From the NCBI GenBank assembly GCA_047967505.1, contig CM106538.1: a stretch of 64,000 bases of DNA; one strand, given 5' to 3'. The position numbers and the translations under genes were made by a program. This DNA comes from Dipteris shenzhenensis. Taxonomy: Eukaryota > Polypodiophyta > Polypodiopsida > Gleicheniales. Of the stretch, positions 33,040 through 44,160 are shown one piece after another (the stretch's first letter is position 1; every line of letters begins with the position of its first letter). The notes beneath the pieces were generated by a model. It saw nothing but the letters and a program-made list of their open reading frames with translations. It did no database searches and was not told where the DNA came from.

Positions 33040-35560
33040 CTTCCATGCTTGCACCAACAGACCAATCACATCATATGGTCACGGATTTCTGGATATGGAT
33101 AGGATGCACGATCTTGTCATATATAATGGTCTTAAGCTATGGCCATCCTCAGGTGGCTTCACTTGTTTTCCACATGGGGGAGGGTCTAGCGTAGTATGGG
33201 ATCCCCTATCTTCACTCGCACATCATTGACTTCTCCGTTTCACCACCCCCCCCGGGGGTAGATCACATCTACCTTTTTTTCAGCATCTCCACACCTCGTC
33301 TCACGGCACCATCCACGACATCAATCACACACACCACTTATCATGATATACACTTCGATCACGAGCTAGCACCCGCATATTCTGCACGGCTGTATACATT
33401 ACTCACGTATATTGTTCACATACCCTTGCTAGAGAGACGTTGTTGCCTTGATTAGCCGTTCACTCCATGAGGCTGCTCTTCGCGCATTTGCATACACCAC
33501 GTGCTCCACTAAACCCGTACCTCTTGGCTCTATGCCTTGCAATAGTTGGTACGATGAGGAATGTAAGGCTCTTTGCCGATAGCTCTGACTTGAGGCCAAA
33601 CATAGCCTTCCGAGTGAACTAGACACGATACGTGAGTATTGTAGTCTAGTACGCCGGAAGAAGCAAGCATTTGTTTGCCGAAATGAGGAGTTACTGAACA
33701 TTTTGTTCAGCAACAACTCCAAAGAGTTTTGGCACAAGTTCTTTGAGCGGAAATCACCTTCACCTCTCGCCTACACTCAAGTTTGGCACATGTATGTGCA
33801 CAACCTCTATGATGTTTCTCACCAGCCCGCCCTTAACCTCTCACACTCACCCTACCCCACCACTTGCACTTTGTTTACCAGAGGTCGTGTCAAGGATGCG
33901 GCATTTACCCCATGAGGCTGAAAAACTATTGGACCATTATGATTGGGAATGTCATGTCCAAGATCTATGTATTTGTACTTGACTCAGAGGTCAGCTGGTT
34001 TGCAGAGATGCAGGGACTCAGGGCAGAGGGGCAGGTAGGATTTTGGCGGCCCCATGATACCATGGATCACCTATCCCACTTAGGAGTGTCATAGAGGAGG
34101 CTAGATCACAGAAGCAGAGGGTGGACTGTTGCTTTGTGGATTTTCGTAAAGTTTTTTGACACAGTTCCACGAGCCTGTCTCATTAGGTGCTTGTAGGAGT
34201 TGGGGTATGACCAAGAGATCATTTGGGTGGCTATGGCGCTTTATGAGAGAGTCTTAGGCCGAGTTCAAATAGGTGTCGGGTGGTGGACAGAGGAGATTAT
34301 GAGTACTATTGGGGTCAAACAAGGTTGTCTGTTATCACCAACCTTGTTTGGCCTCTACATAGATGAGCACAAGATCTTCATGGGAGCACTTGGGGGGGCT
34401 GGGTGCTCCTTCGCCTGTACTCTGATTCAGGTCCTCTTGTACATCGATGATGTGGTACTGATGTCCTCTTCCCAAAGGGCCTCCAGAGACTTTTGGATGC
34501 ATTGCAGGCCTTTTGTGAGTCACATGATTTGAAGGTCAACCTTGGCAAGACCAAGATTATGGTCTTCAACACATCTTGAGCAGCCATGCATATGGAGCAA
34601 TTCACATTTGACAGATCCCCAGTTGAGATCGTCTCCTCATATACGTGGGTGTTGTCTTCTTTATCCCAATTTTCACGATGAGACCGACGATGTAGACCTG
34701 GCTGAGCAGGGGATATGCCTCACCTGCCCGACTGGAGAGACAATGCTGCTACTCACACTTTTAGGACGCTCGGACCAAGGCTCTTCTCTTTGACTCCTTG
34801 GTTCGACCATGCATCATGTATGGTAGCCCTTGTTGGGAACCTGACCTCTCAGACATAGAGTGGGCTCAAGTAGAGTGACTATAGATTCTCTTGCTCTCAC
34901 GGATGATCCGGGGGAACCATCGGTGCCACATCATATCATTCAAGCTGAGTTCGGCGCTTCTCCACTGTAGCTAGATGCGGCATTCCAGACCATTACTTAT
35001 CTACACTGTGTCAAACAGTATGGAGATTGCACATTGGGGAGACGTAGGCTGCCATGGTTGGCGTTTATGAGTCTTGCAGATGAAGGGAACGAGAGAGGCT
35101 GGTATGCACAGACACGTAGGTGGTTCGAGAGATTGGGGCTTCACATGGATAGATTACCCCCCTTCCAGTACAGCCTAGACGCCCCTTCTATCCCACTTGG
35201 GTATCACGAAGTCAACTAGGTCATTCGCGAGATCTCTTACAGCTACACACATTCAGGACTTGGTTGGAGCCCAGAGAGCTTCCAGTGAAGCTCAGCTTCT
35301 ATAGAGATCATCTTTGAGGAGGGCTTCATTGTCCTGCCAGAGTACACTCATATTTACTTACCGCACCCATCAAGATCTCCAGACTCCATTGGGCAGTTTC
35401 GAGTATCATCACACTGACTCCATATCGAGAGCGGACAAGCTTAGGGGATACCCAGGGAGTACCGCTGTCACGAGGACGTGAAATTATGGGACTTTTGATT
35501 TGCGACTCTCGTTGTAGGACAGAGAAGAGATGGAGATAGGTGGAATTTGTAGGCAGAGCT
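33040..35560 (+). pseudogene. LINE ORF2 on the plus strand (endonuclease and RT), heavily decayed
   Basis: The endonuclease end is seen at 33,085-33,230 (DMDRMHDLVIYNGLKLWPSS then GGFTCFPHGGGSSVVWD). A linker at 33,440-33,800 reads NSWYDEECKALC and YCSLVRRKKQAFVCRNEELL. RT follows at 34,120-34,560 (YDQEIIWVAMALYERVLGRV, STIGVKQGCLLSPTLFGLYI, and the active site LLYIDDVVLMSS, with YIDD in place of YADD). Thumb and connection pieces run to about 35,000 (LVRPCIMYGSPCWEPDLSDI). It has many stops and frameshifts and lacks a clear zf-RVT end. It is related to LINE copies 1 and 2 at 13.5-15.8 kb. Confidence 0.75.
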
Positions 35561-36057
35561 TCAGGCAAAATTTGGGCAGTTTACGTGGCTGTTTGTAGGT
35601 GGACTTTTCTTGTGTGAAGAGGCGACTCTTTGGAGCAGAATGGTGGGCATAGGAGCATCTCAAAATGGTGGGCTATTCCAGCAGAAATGGTGCGGGCAGT
35701 ACAGGCAGATGCAACGTCTGGTACGGGCATGTACGGCGGATCAGCAGGCTGGTATGTGGCGCACCAATCTGTATGGATGTACGGCTGATTTGCAGCTGCT
35801 AAAGGCATAGGTCCGGGCTGAAGGGGCTGAGAAAGAGAGCAACGATAAAGAGGATGGAAGAAGATAAGGGTGAAGAGGATAGGCAGATTTGCGGGCAAAG
35901 AAAGAGGGCAACGATGAAGAGGATGGACAACTCCACGTTGAGGCTCAAGCAAGGAGAGGAGTGGGCAGCCTTCCAAGGAGGAGGAGGGAGAGTAGCTTCA
36001 TTGGCCTCCCTCACCTCAACCTCTTGGAAAGGCAAGGAGAGACAAGGCTAGGAGCTA
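35561..36057 (-). other. Leader or interior of a minus-strand LTR element, no supported gene
   Basis: The stretch 35,820-35,935 contains two copies of a block with gagaaagagagcaacgat and agaggatgga motifs. At 35,690-35,800 there are several tgtacgg and tgtatgg words like those at 47,540-47,695. Frames are low-complexity. Its place just inside the primer-binding site at 36,058 suggests it is an element leader. Confidence 0.4.
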
Positions 36058-36350
36058 GGCTCTGATACCACATGAAGGGACATGTGGAAGGAGTGGAATG
36101 CCAAGCTAGCTAACTAGGAACGCGGAATGGAAAGAATAATGAAAGACAAAATGAAATAAAAAGAAAGTACAAGTGCAAGAGATAACCAAAGTACTCACAA
36201 TGTATTGATAACTTGATGTTGACAACTATGAAAAGACTCAAGACTAGTACAAGACTATAAAGTGTGAGCCTCTAGACTCTAGAAAGTCACAATGCATATG
36301 GGATAATCTCCCATATGACACGTGGCACTGTCTAGGACTCATTAGACTAT
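36058..36350 (-). repeat. Primer-binding site and partial 5' LTR of a minus-strand element
   Basis: The minus strand reads TGGTATCAGAGCC at 36,070-36,058, and the LTR would start two bases on with TG at 36,073 (tgaagggacatgtgg). The A-rich sequence to about 36,350 is probably LTR. No Gag or Pol of this element is seen to the left. Confidence 0.5.
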
Positions 36351-36579
36351 AAAATAAGTCCTAGGGACCCTGAAGAACTCCGCCTGAATCAACAAGCTGT
36401 GAGACGCTCTCCCTACTATGTTTGGGGCCAAGCGTAGAGAAGAATGGCTTGTTGACCCTCCTCCTGTTTGAGTCCAAAATGACTCACTAGCATGAAAGGC
36501 ATACTTTGCTGTCTGATCTAAAAGTGACTGTTGCAACAAGGCGCTCTTGAATCCAAGCATCTGTAGGTCTCTTCTGCTC

Positions 36580-37060
36580 TTCCCTTTGGAGGGCAGCCAA
36601 CTGCTGGCAGATACCTATCTCACGCCTGAGGACTCACAACTCCTGATACGAGCAACTGAAAGATAAAAGTCACTAATATCAAAGAGGGCTGCGGCTAAGT
36701 TTGAAGGAGAAAGCTTCCCATCCTGCAAATGAGATACCTAGGTCTTCAACATTGTCTCTGTAAGGCCCTCCTCTGCATAAAAGAAATTTGGAATCCTAAC
36801 ACTGGCAGAGTGGCCCCTCACATGAGGATTTGAGACCATCAGAACCACTGGAAAATGATCCGAAGTGGACACCCCAGCTGCAATGCAAACAGTACCACCT
36901 TTGTCAAGAGCCCAATCATCCACATAAAATCTGTCAATCCGCGCATGTATAGGCATTTGTAGTCTCCTGTTCGTCCAAGAAAATAGGAGAGAATGTGGTT
37001 GAGTGTGAAAACCATCATTGTGCCGAGCATCTCTGCCACTGTATTGAAAAAGGAAGGCAT
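36580..37060 (-). pseudogene. LINE endonuclease fragment, minus strand
   Basis: The frame 36,956-36,738 encodes IHARIDRFYVDDWALDKGGT and STSDHFPVVLMV. This is the C-terminal part of an exonuclease-endonuclease-phosphatase fold, with the Ser-Asp-His catalytic triad motif. The upstream frame at 37,060-36,960 continues it out of register. RT is absent. It fits the DUF4283-type LINE lineage. Confidence 0.72.
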
Positions 37061-37209
37061 CCCATGCTGCTCTCTCTAGGGAGTAAATGCCACCTTCCCC
37101 TTTTGTCTAAGGGAGTGAATGATTTTTTGGAAGGAAGTGCTCTCTTGGTCACATATTGCAGATTCTTGGATTTGACTTCATATTCCAACAGTTACTAGGC
37201 AATTAATTC

Positions 37210-38700
37210 TTAGGGCCAAAGTGTGCAACAGGGGGGCCAAAGGAGTGTTGTAATTAAAAATTGATAATTTTAGCACAAGACTCCAAAAAGAGCCCAGAGC
37301 CCTTCTTTTGGATTCAGAAGGCCAAAATCAGTTCTAGGAGGAGCCAGGGCCAGTTCCAGTAGTGCATTCAGGGCCTGCTAAAGGAAATCGCATCTGCTCC
37401 AGGAGCCTGTTGCATATTGCAATTTCAGCCAGGGTATCCTTTGCAGATTGCGATTTCACTTCCAAGACCTCCGGGCTGTGCCAGGTGACTACGTCTTGTT
37501 CTGGAGCTATTTCCAGGTGTTTTCAGGCTGCTACAGGGAATTGCGATTTGTTTCCAGGTGTTCCCAGGTTGTCCAGGCTGCCATAGGAGATTGCGATTTG
37601 CTTCAGGCTGTCCAGGCTTTGCAGGGAAACTTACGATTTTTTTTCTAGAGTCTTCCGGGTGTTGTAGCTGATTTTGGTAACTTTCCAGGCGTGGGTGTTC
37701 ACTTCTAAGTTGCTGTTGGGGTTGTGCCATGGTAGAAATAGCTTTTCTCTGTAGGATCTAGGGTTTTCCAGCCTCGGGTGACCTTTCTTCTATGGATATT
37801 GGGTAGAAGAAGGCTTGTCTCGCCTGATTGGTTGCTGGCTAGTTATTGTGTTTGGGTTTCTTTCCTCGCGATCCTTTTGGGTTTCTTTCCTCGCGATCCC
37901 ATTGAAGCGGCTAATCCTTCGGATACAGCTACACTTCCCGAATCTAGGGAGGGAACCTATCTTCATCCCTCAGACTTCCCGGACCTAGAGAACTTGATCT
38001 TCGTTTATGAACCTGTCCATCGTGACGTACCTTCGGGACTCTTCATCGTATATGTGCTATGCTTAGTGTTGGAACCGAAAAGAATGAAGAGTGTTCCGAG
38101 ATTTGTTACCCCATCCCCCAATCCAATTCCGACTAGATCCGATTTCGTGTGACTTCATGGTGAACATGATCTGCCACCCCTCAAGTATGTAAGATATGTT
38201 TCTTTTCACCGTTCGAATCCCATTCAGTGCAATGCACGTAATTGCCAGTGCCGTTGAAAACTAGTGTTTTCCCTGTAAGGAGAAGCGCTATGCGCCCTGT
38301 TGAAAGGTTGATTTAGGCTGTTGGGCAGTGGCGACGGAGGCTATAGATTGAGGCAACCCGTTTGGAAGTGCTTTGTCGATTGATTGCACCAGAGTTTGGC
38401 TGTTGAGGTCTTTGTCTTGCAGTTGCTCAGCTGTGTTTGGTTGGTTGGGCACTTGGTCGTGCAATTGCAGGCGTGGCTCAGACAGTGGATGCTATTGGGG
38501 TCTCTGTTGCATGCTTTGGTTGGGTGAGGATACATGATTGTCTAGTGATTGGATGCCGTTCATCGTTTGAAGTTGAGCAGGGAATTACAGGGTGGGCTGG
38601 ACGGGAAGTCTGCGGGCGTTGGTTTTCCTGTGGTGCAGCTTCCCAGAGACCTTTGTAATCAGCCGCTTGGCTTCAAATGAATGTTAAATAAATACCGCGA
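37210..38700 (+). repeat. LTR-like repeat X, copy 2, with a 440-bp foreign insert
   Basis: Left part (37,340-37,640) has the ccagg…gattgcgattt irregular repeats; right part (38,300-38,690) matches copy 1 closely. Between about 37,850 and 38,296 lies sequence absent from copy 1. Downstream, both copies share the LINE-derived gtggatcctaccac segment, but copy 1 lacks about 120 bp just before it. Confidence 0.6.
37850..38296 (+). other. Insert in repeat X copy 2 with an unrecognised open frame
   Basis: A 24-bp block (tttgggtttctttcctcg + cgatcc) is tandemly repeated at 37,851 and 37,876, at the insert's left edge. A frame open to 38,152 reads FPRDPIEAANPSDTATLPES, HPSDFPDLENLIFVYEPV and a hydrophobic FIVYVLCLVL segment. 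I do not recognise the family. The base texture is unlike the flanking LTR and could be captured gene or organellar DNA, but that is a guess. Confidence 0.4.
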
Positions 38701-38819
38701 GGGGTGCCAACGTTTGGGGCCAATTGGTGTCCTTGTTTCTAAGTAGGAGCACTCTAGCTCCCCTGTGATTTATTCTGTGGTGCATATTGTTTGCCAATTT
38801 GTTGTGTATGCTGAATTAA

Positions 38820-39615
38820 GTGGATCCTACCACCCTTTACGTTGTTGAGGCTGGTTTCAACCACCTAGGTATGCTATGCGACCGGCAAGAGGTTGAGTCA
38901 AAGGAGCACTTTGCACTTCGATGCCGAGTGTACTACGAGATCCGTGGTCACTATCATTGTCTCTTTTGGGCCCCTCTCCAGACTCCGTTCGTATCCAAAC
39001 GTGGGGTGCCTTGTTGCTTTGATTCATGAGGCGGTTCGACATAGAGAGCACTTACTTAGGATACAGAGGCAGGCCTTAGACACATTGCCTGACTCTTCTC
39101 AGAGCAGGATCACGGAGTTCTTCCACACAGTCATCGATTGCAGGCGTAGTAGGGACCGGAGCCCATACTCGACAACGGACAGACACATAGATCACATTGG
39201 GTGACCTCCCATCCTTGTTTAGCACACCCCACAGGTGTTACAGTAGCCTTGGTTAGGAGCAGAGCCACGGCCAGGAGATCAAGACGCACAACGTCCACAG
39301 ACAGTCGCCAACGCGTCATCACTAGCTACGCATCAGCAGGACCTCGTCCCCTCAGGCCGCATTGTGCTGGCCAAAGCCAGCATGGCCTGGTGATGTGGAT
39401 TGATTGACATGATAATGAGAATTGTGATGATGATGATGATGATGATGATGATGTCATTTTATTGATGACATGACTATGCACTACTTAGCACTTAGCATTC
39501 GGCATGGGTGACCCTTTCTACTTGTTGATTAGGTTTTCTACCAGTCTCATAGACCCATCGGTCTTGCGTAGACTATGATAAACTTTGTCTCTCTCTCTCT
39601 CTCTCTCTCTCCCTT
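38820..39615 (+). pseudogene. LINE 3' end on the plus strand with (GAT)n and (TC)n tail
   Basis: The frame from 38,820 shows a damaged C-terminal zinc domain (LCDRQEVESKEHFALRC, YYEIRGHYHCLFW), then SQSRITEFFHTVIDC and PTGVTVALVRSRATA in neighbouring frames. The 3' untranslated part has (GAT)n at 39,426-39,453, agtctcatagacccatcggtctt at 39,543-39,565 and ends in (TC)n at 39,588-39,611. The same modules in the same order occur on the minus strand three times at 44.8-46.4 kb. Confidence 0.78.
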
Positions 39616-41909
39616 CCTGTCTCTCCCTTCCACTCTTCTATCGCCTCTCTAATCTGCCCGTAACCCATTTTCTACACAAAGGAATTGTTGCAAGGTATGC
39701 AAGTGAATGGTACCAGGTATCTGTTTCATAAGTGCAATGTGCTTTTGCAAGTTGCTCGTGTTGTGAGGTAGGAACTGTCGCATGATTCAGCGTGTAGGAT
39801 GTAGGTATTCAATTCGCAGCACTCAGTGCATGCAACCCCCAAAGGGTGAAGGAGCTGCAAAAGGGAGCGGGGGGGGCTGCTCTGGGTTGCCTGTGAATGA
39901 ATTGGAGTGAATTGGAATCCCTGGTTTGTTTGAGAACATAGTGGTATACTGCTATAATAAATTCACTAGAACATGAGGCCTGTAGAGGGCAACAGGGTGG
40001 GTGGAGCTATTGCAAAGCCCCTGTAGGGAGTTTTCTTTCATGACCACGTTGTTATGTGATTGATTATTGGAATCCAAACCCACCTGCATTAACTGCAATG
40101 CAGGACTGGGTGTTAGGGCAATCCTCTAGAAACGCACGTAGATCAGGTTCAGATCAAGGTTGAGTGATTGGGCAGTCACCGTGCATGAATTGCTGTGGCA
40201 GAACTGCCTGGTATCGTTGCGAGATGTTAGTTGCAGTAGATGAAAGCCTGCTTCAGGTTATTTGCCGGTAGAAAGCTGGTGTCATTTGCTGCTCTGACAT
40301 TGCAGCTGCAGTAAAACTTAAATTCTGATTAAAGGCCTGGGTAGCAGTGCTCATAGGGTGTGGGATTGCAAGCGCTTCTGATGGGGAGCTGCAAACAATC
40401 ACAATTTTCCGTGAGGATCATGATGTTTCGCAGGACCTATCTTAGGTGGAAGGCTCTAGGAAGCACAAAAGCAAAAGGCTTTTGTGAGCTTTTGGCAAAA
40501 GCACACCAAATCAGGGTTGATTTTGAAAGCTTTAGAACCTGCTTTCTAAAAGCAAAGGGCCCAGGTTGCGAAAGACCCTTATATTGCCCTCATAGTAGCA
40601 GCCACAAGACACTTAAGTTCTAATGTGAACCAGCTTATTAAACCTCCACAGTAGACTGCGAACCAGCAAATAGCCCCACAGAAGGGAGCGAATGAGGAGG
40701 TGATTGCATCAAAGTTTGCAGCAGACTCTCTTTTACCTTTTTAGGCAGCGAATCGCATCTGCAGATTCCTCCTCTCTGAGCGCACTGTTTCTCTGCAGAT
40801 TCTGACCCAATGTCTTCTATTGTTCCTCCCCTATTTGCAGTTCTCTTTCGTCTCTTTCCACCTTCACATCCTCTTCTATTCCCCCACGTGAGTCTGAAGG
40901 AGCCGCATGCACATGAAAGTTGCAGCCAGCATGTCTCTTTGTGTCTCCACTGAAAAGAATTACGGAGAAGAGGGTGATTAGATTGATTTTGGTGAGGATA
41001 ATCTCATGAATGGAAAAGGAGCAACACCTGGAGATGAAGGCGTTTTATGAAACACAATTAAGGAACTGAAGGACCTGTTCACAATCTGAAAAGCACAGCT
41101 CATCATAAAACTCAAACGATTGCGGTGCTACAAGTCACAGTTTGATTGGACAATGCTAAACACCATGGATTTTCCTATATTACCCAAGATGTGTCCATAA
41201 CCCCTTTGGAGGTGAAGAAATCAAAACCATTTTATCAGCATATACTAGAATTGACATGAGGATGTTTACCAGTGAGTTCGGAATGTTTCTACTATCTAGA
41301 CTCATTTGGCACAAGCTGTTTACTCCCTATCTGATGATCCTAGCCATGCTTGCTCCCACACCTCTTCAGATCCATGTAGCTTTTGAGGCAATGACGTTCT
41401 TATGGAGGTGATGGGAGTATCAATTGTGAGCTTCCGTGGTTAGGCTTAACGGGCTGGTATACTCAGGTAGGTATGTTTGAGGGGAGGACTCTTGGATTCA
41501 TGATTTACCAGAAGTGACCCTTAATTGTAGACTAGATAGCCCAGGAGCACTACAATTATATGGGCGATTTTTTAACCACATTGTTTCCTTGATGGGACTC
41601 ACTGTGTAACTGAGGATAGGTATGATCCATGGTTGAGGCATGATGAATCCAGGACCAAAAATAGAGTTGGAAACCGTCCTCTTCTAGGCATAATGGGTTC
41701 TCATAGAAGCTTACATATTTTCGCTTCAGATAGACTTGAGACATATTGCTCCTTTTAGTCTGTTAATGAAGATGCAAAATGGTGTTGCTATCGAGGGGAT
41801 CGTTTCTTCAATTTGGTTTTAGACTGGTTGCTTTGAACTGGCTTCATAGAATTTCTCAAATTATGCTTTAAGAGTCTAAAGTGTTCTCAACCAGACTTTT
41901 GATATGCAG
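39616..41909. other. Right part of the large intron, no gene recognised
   Basis: I see no coding domain. Around 40,460-40,560 there are complementary words (aaaagc, gcttttgg, ccaaaagc-like) that could form a hairpin, reminiscent of a small decayed MITE, but I could not define ends. The last bases before 41,910 (gatatgcag) form the acceptor of the Tti2-like exon. Confidence 0.4.
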
Positions 41910-43708
41910 AGACAAGCAATGAAGGCATTCATCCATTTGGCCGACAATCTGAATCCCTCAGAGCTTCGCTGGTACAAGGATGTCATACTTGACTGTGTTA
42001 CCAGAAGCATAATTGGCTGTGGCGGTGAACTCTGGCCACTTGTGGTGGAAATGGCAGTGCAACTTGTGACTTGCATTGAGGGAACAAATCCACGTGCAAG
42101 ATGGTAGTGTTCAAATTGGCTTATTAGCACATTGTTTCTGTCTATATTCTGTGATGTTCAGGGTCCCATTTTTGCAGTCAATCCACCTTCTGTTTTTGCG
42201 TTGCTTTTCTTTTTGGACTGGTCTTCCGGTAGTAAGAGGAACTTCCAGCTGTTGTGTGTTTTGATGGTCAAGATGTAGAGAGGGGACACGAAGAAGATAC
42301 ACGTCTGTCAGATGATTAAGATTGAATTATTGTTCTAACAGGTATAGAAGTATCCTTCATGAGATGCTTGGAGAATTAGAGAGACATCAGAATGATGTAA
42401 ATTGGTGCAAAGTATGGCTGCAGCATAGCTCAAAACTATTTGAAGCAATGGGGCTTGTGCTTGTGGCACATTTCAAACGGTTGCTTCCAATCCTCTTCCT
42501 CTGGTTGCACACCCAGGATGACACAACTCAATTACTGGTTCAGAATCTCAAACTTTCCTCCTGTTATTTCATCGATTCATCTGTTTCAAAGCCTGTATTT
42601 AGATTTCTTGAGGATGCAGTACACGTCAAGAATTTATAGGTGTTCTTGGTGTTATGACCTTTACAGGTACTGAGGACGTTTTGTACAATCATTACGAACA
42701 CATGGCCCCGAATGCCTTACCATGCTGAAAGGTGCATGTTTAGATATTCAATTGTTTTGACTTGTCACTTTACCTCAGTGCTATGTATCTTGATGGTACT
42801 GTATATGGTTTTTTATTCCTGTCACAACCACTTAGACCTATGCATAGTTTCTCTCGAGTGCGTTTAGTGGTGGTTTTACTGTTTACAACTGTAGAGCATA
42901 TAAATATCTTACTGAAAATAATCTTACAGCAACTTCCGTGGGCAGCACTTTAGTTTCCTTTTGATAGATAAACAATCTTTGTTCACCTTATATAATTGTG
43001 CATTTTATCAATAGAGGAGAGATCATTGCAAAACATTTCTCATGAGTGACTTGAGTAGTTTTCCTCTGTATGTATGGTGCAGCATAACATCTTACACATG
43101 AAGGTCTGTTTCTATCTCAGGTTGTGGCACGAGCTTACACTTACATATAGAGAGTCTTGGGAGAGAACCTCTGGTTCAGATATTCGTTCTGCTGTAATTG
43201 AAGTTTGTGGACTTTTGAAACTGTAAGTATATCCAATAACTGCTTAAGTATTGACATCAAAAGTTGATGGGCAAACCAGCTTTGTGTTTGCCAAAAAACA
43301 TGTGCCTTAGGATCATTACCTACAGTATAAGACAACATCTTTAAGCTTGATAGGTAAGATGATAAAGTACCCACTACTTTCATGTTCTTCACTGCATGGC
43401 ATATGTGTCAGCCCAAAGTATTTATAAGCATCATCTCAGGATCTTTCCATGGTGGGATATGCATATACGGAAGCTGTTCTGTCTAAATATTTAGCTGATC
43501 CTGCTCCTAATTGCTAGTGTTGCTGTATATAAATAACAATGCCCAGTATTTTTTCAAAGGACAAATATAAAAAACAACAGATATTTTCAAAATGTGTAGG
43601 TGTGCTGGGCCTGAGCTTGAAGCAGCAAGGCAGAAAGATGGAGCTGATCCCACCGAAGATTCTTTGAGTTTGGCTTTGGATCATTTAGCTGGAGCTAGAG
43701 AAAGTTGA
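41910..43708 (+). CDS. TTI2: Tti2-like gene, five terminal exons and stop
   Basis: The exons are 41,910-42,103, 42,342-42,537, 42,667-42,731, 43,121-43,222 and 43,600-43,708. Phases join exactly (0, then TG|G, 0, AG|G, CT|G), and together with the exon at 15,990-16,076 they give 753 nt, or 250 codons plus TGA. Landmarks: NPSELRWYKDVILDCVTR, GCGGELWPLVVEMAVQLVT, SILHEMLGELERH, LFEAMGLVLVAHFKRLLPIL, TIITNTWPRM, then a C-terminal LWHELTLTYRESWER. This is the helical C-terminal half of Tti2, a subunit of the Tel2-Tti1-Tti2 co-chaperone that stabilises PIKK kinases. Donors at 42,538 (gttcag) and 42,732 (gtgcat) are weak but are supported by frame and family pattern. No stop or shift interrupts the joined exons, so the gene looks functional. 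Confidence 0.82.
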
Positions 43709-44160
43709 CACTCTTCATTGTGTATTCACGAAAAATGGTAAGTTGGCACCTACATTGACATACACGATACACACAGAAGCCTACTCATTGTGCTCTTTCT
43801 TTCCCAATCACAGGCCAAAGATGCAGTGTTTTTTTGAAATGGTCTCATTAAAATAGCAATTGTTGATCATTTATATACGCTTGTGTTTTCCACATAATCC
43901 TATGATACAACATTCAAGTCAAAGCCTTACCGTTTGGGTTCTTGCTTTTTGTGTGTCTGCTTTAACAGGGGCATTTATCTTCTATCATAAGTTAATCCAT
44001 AAAGTAGTGACCTTTTATCTTTATAAGTTAATCCATCAACTGGCATGCATTGCCATATTCAAATTATTTTGATTCTCTGCAGGTGCAAAGGATTGTGTGT
44101 TCCATAAGAGGTCACTTACAAGCTTGCCAATTGCATAGTGGCACCATTTGTAAGAGGCGT
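43709..44160 (+). other. TTI2: 3'UTR of the Tti2-like gene with a probable intron
   Basis: After the stop at 43,706-43,708 a consensus donor gtaagt lies at 43,738 and a strong acceptor gattctctgcag ends at 44,082, so a 345-bp 3'UTR intron is likely. The donor is only 29 nt beyond the stop, short of the roughly 50-nt distance usually needed to trigger nonsense-mediated decay. The true poly(A) site is not identifiable. Confidence 0.5.

Larger units (their letters stand above)
16077..41909 (+). other. TTI2: 25.8-kb intron of the Tti2-like gene, GC-AG ends, filled with transposons
   Basis: The intron starts gcaaga after AAG and ends gatatgcag, so both sides are phase 0. It contains a copia remnant (16.4-17.6 kb), gypsy A with three nested insertions (17.6-30.4 kb), duplicated LTR copies (30.4-31.7 and 37.2-38.7 kb) and LINE fragments. 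No exon of the gene is recognisable inside it. The assignment rests on family knowledge and exact frame agreement; there is no transcript evidence here. Confidence 0.62.

Noticed and set aside
38212-38224. tRNA B-box-like gttcgaatccc
   Set aside because: The flanking bases do not form a T-stem and no A-box, anticodon arm or acceptor stem is present.
40460-40560. Possible hairpin MITE with aaaagc/gcttttgg words
   Set aside because: No definable termini or target duplication by eye; left as unassigned.
41140-41480. Possible extra Tti2-like exon before 41,910
   Set aside because: Short frames such as EFGMFLLSRLIWHKLF did not fit the family pattern, and the phase-0 join from 16,076 to 41,910 already completes it.
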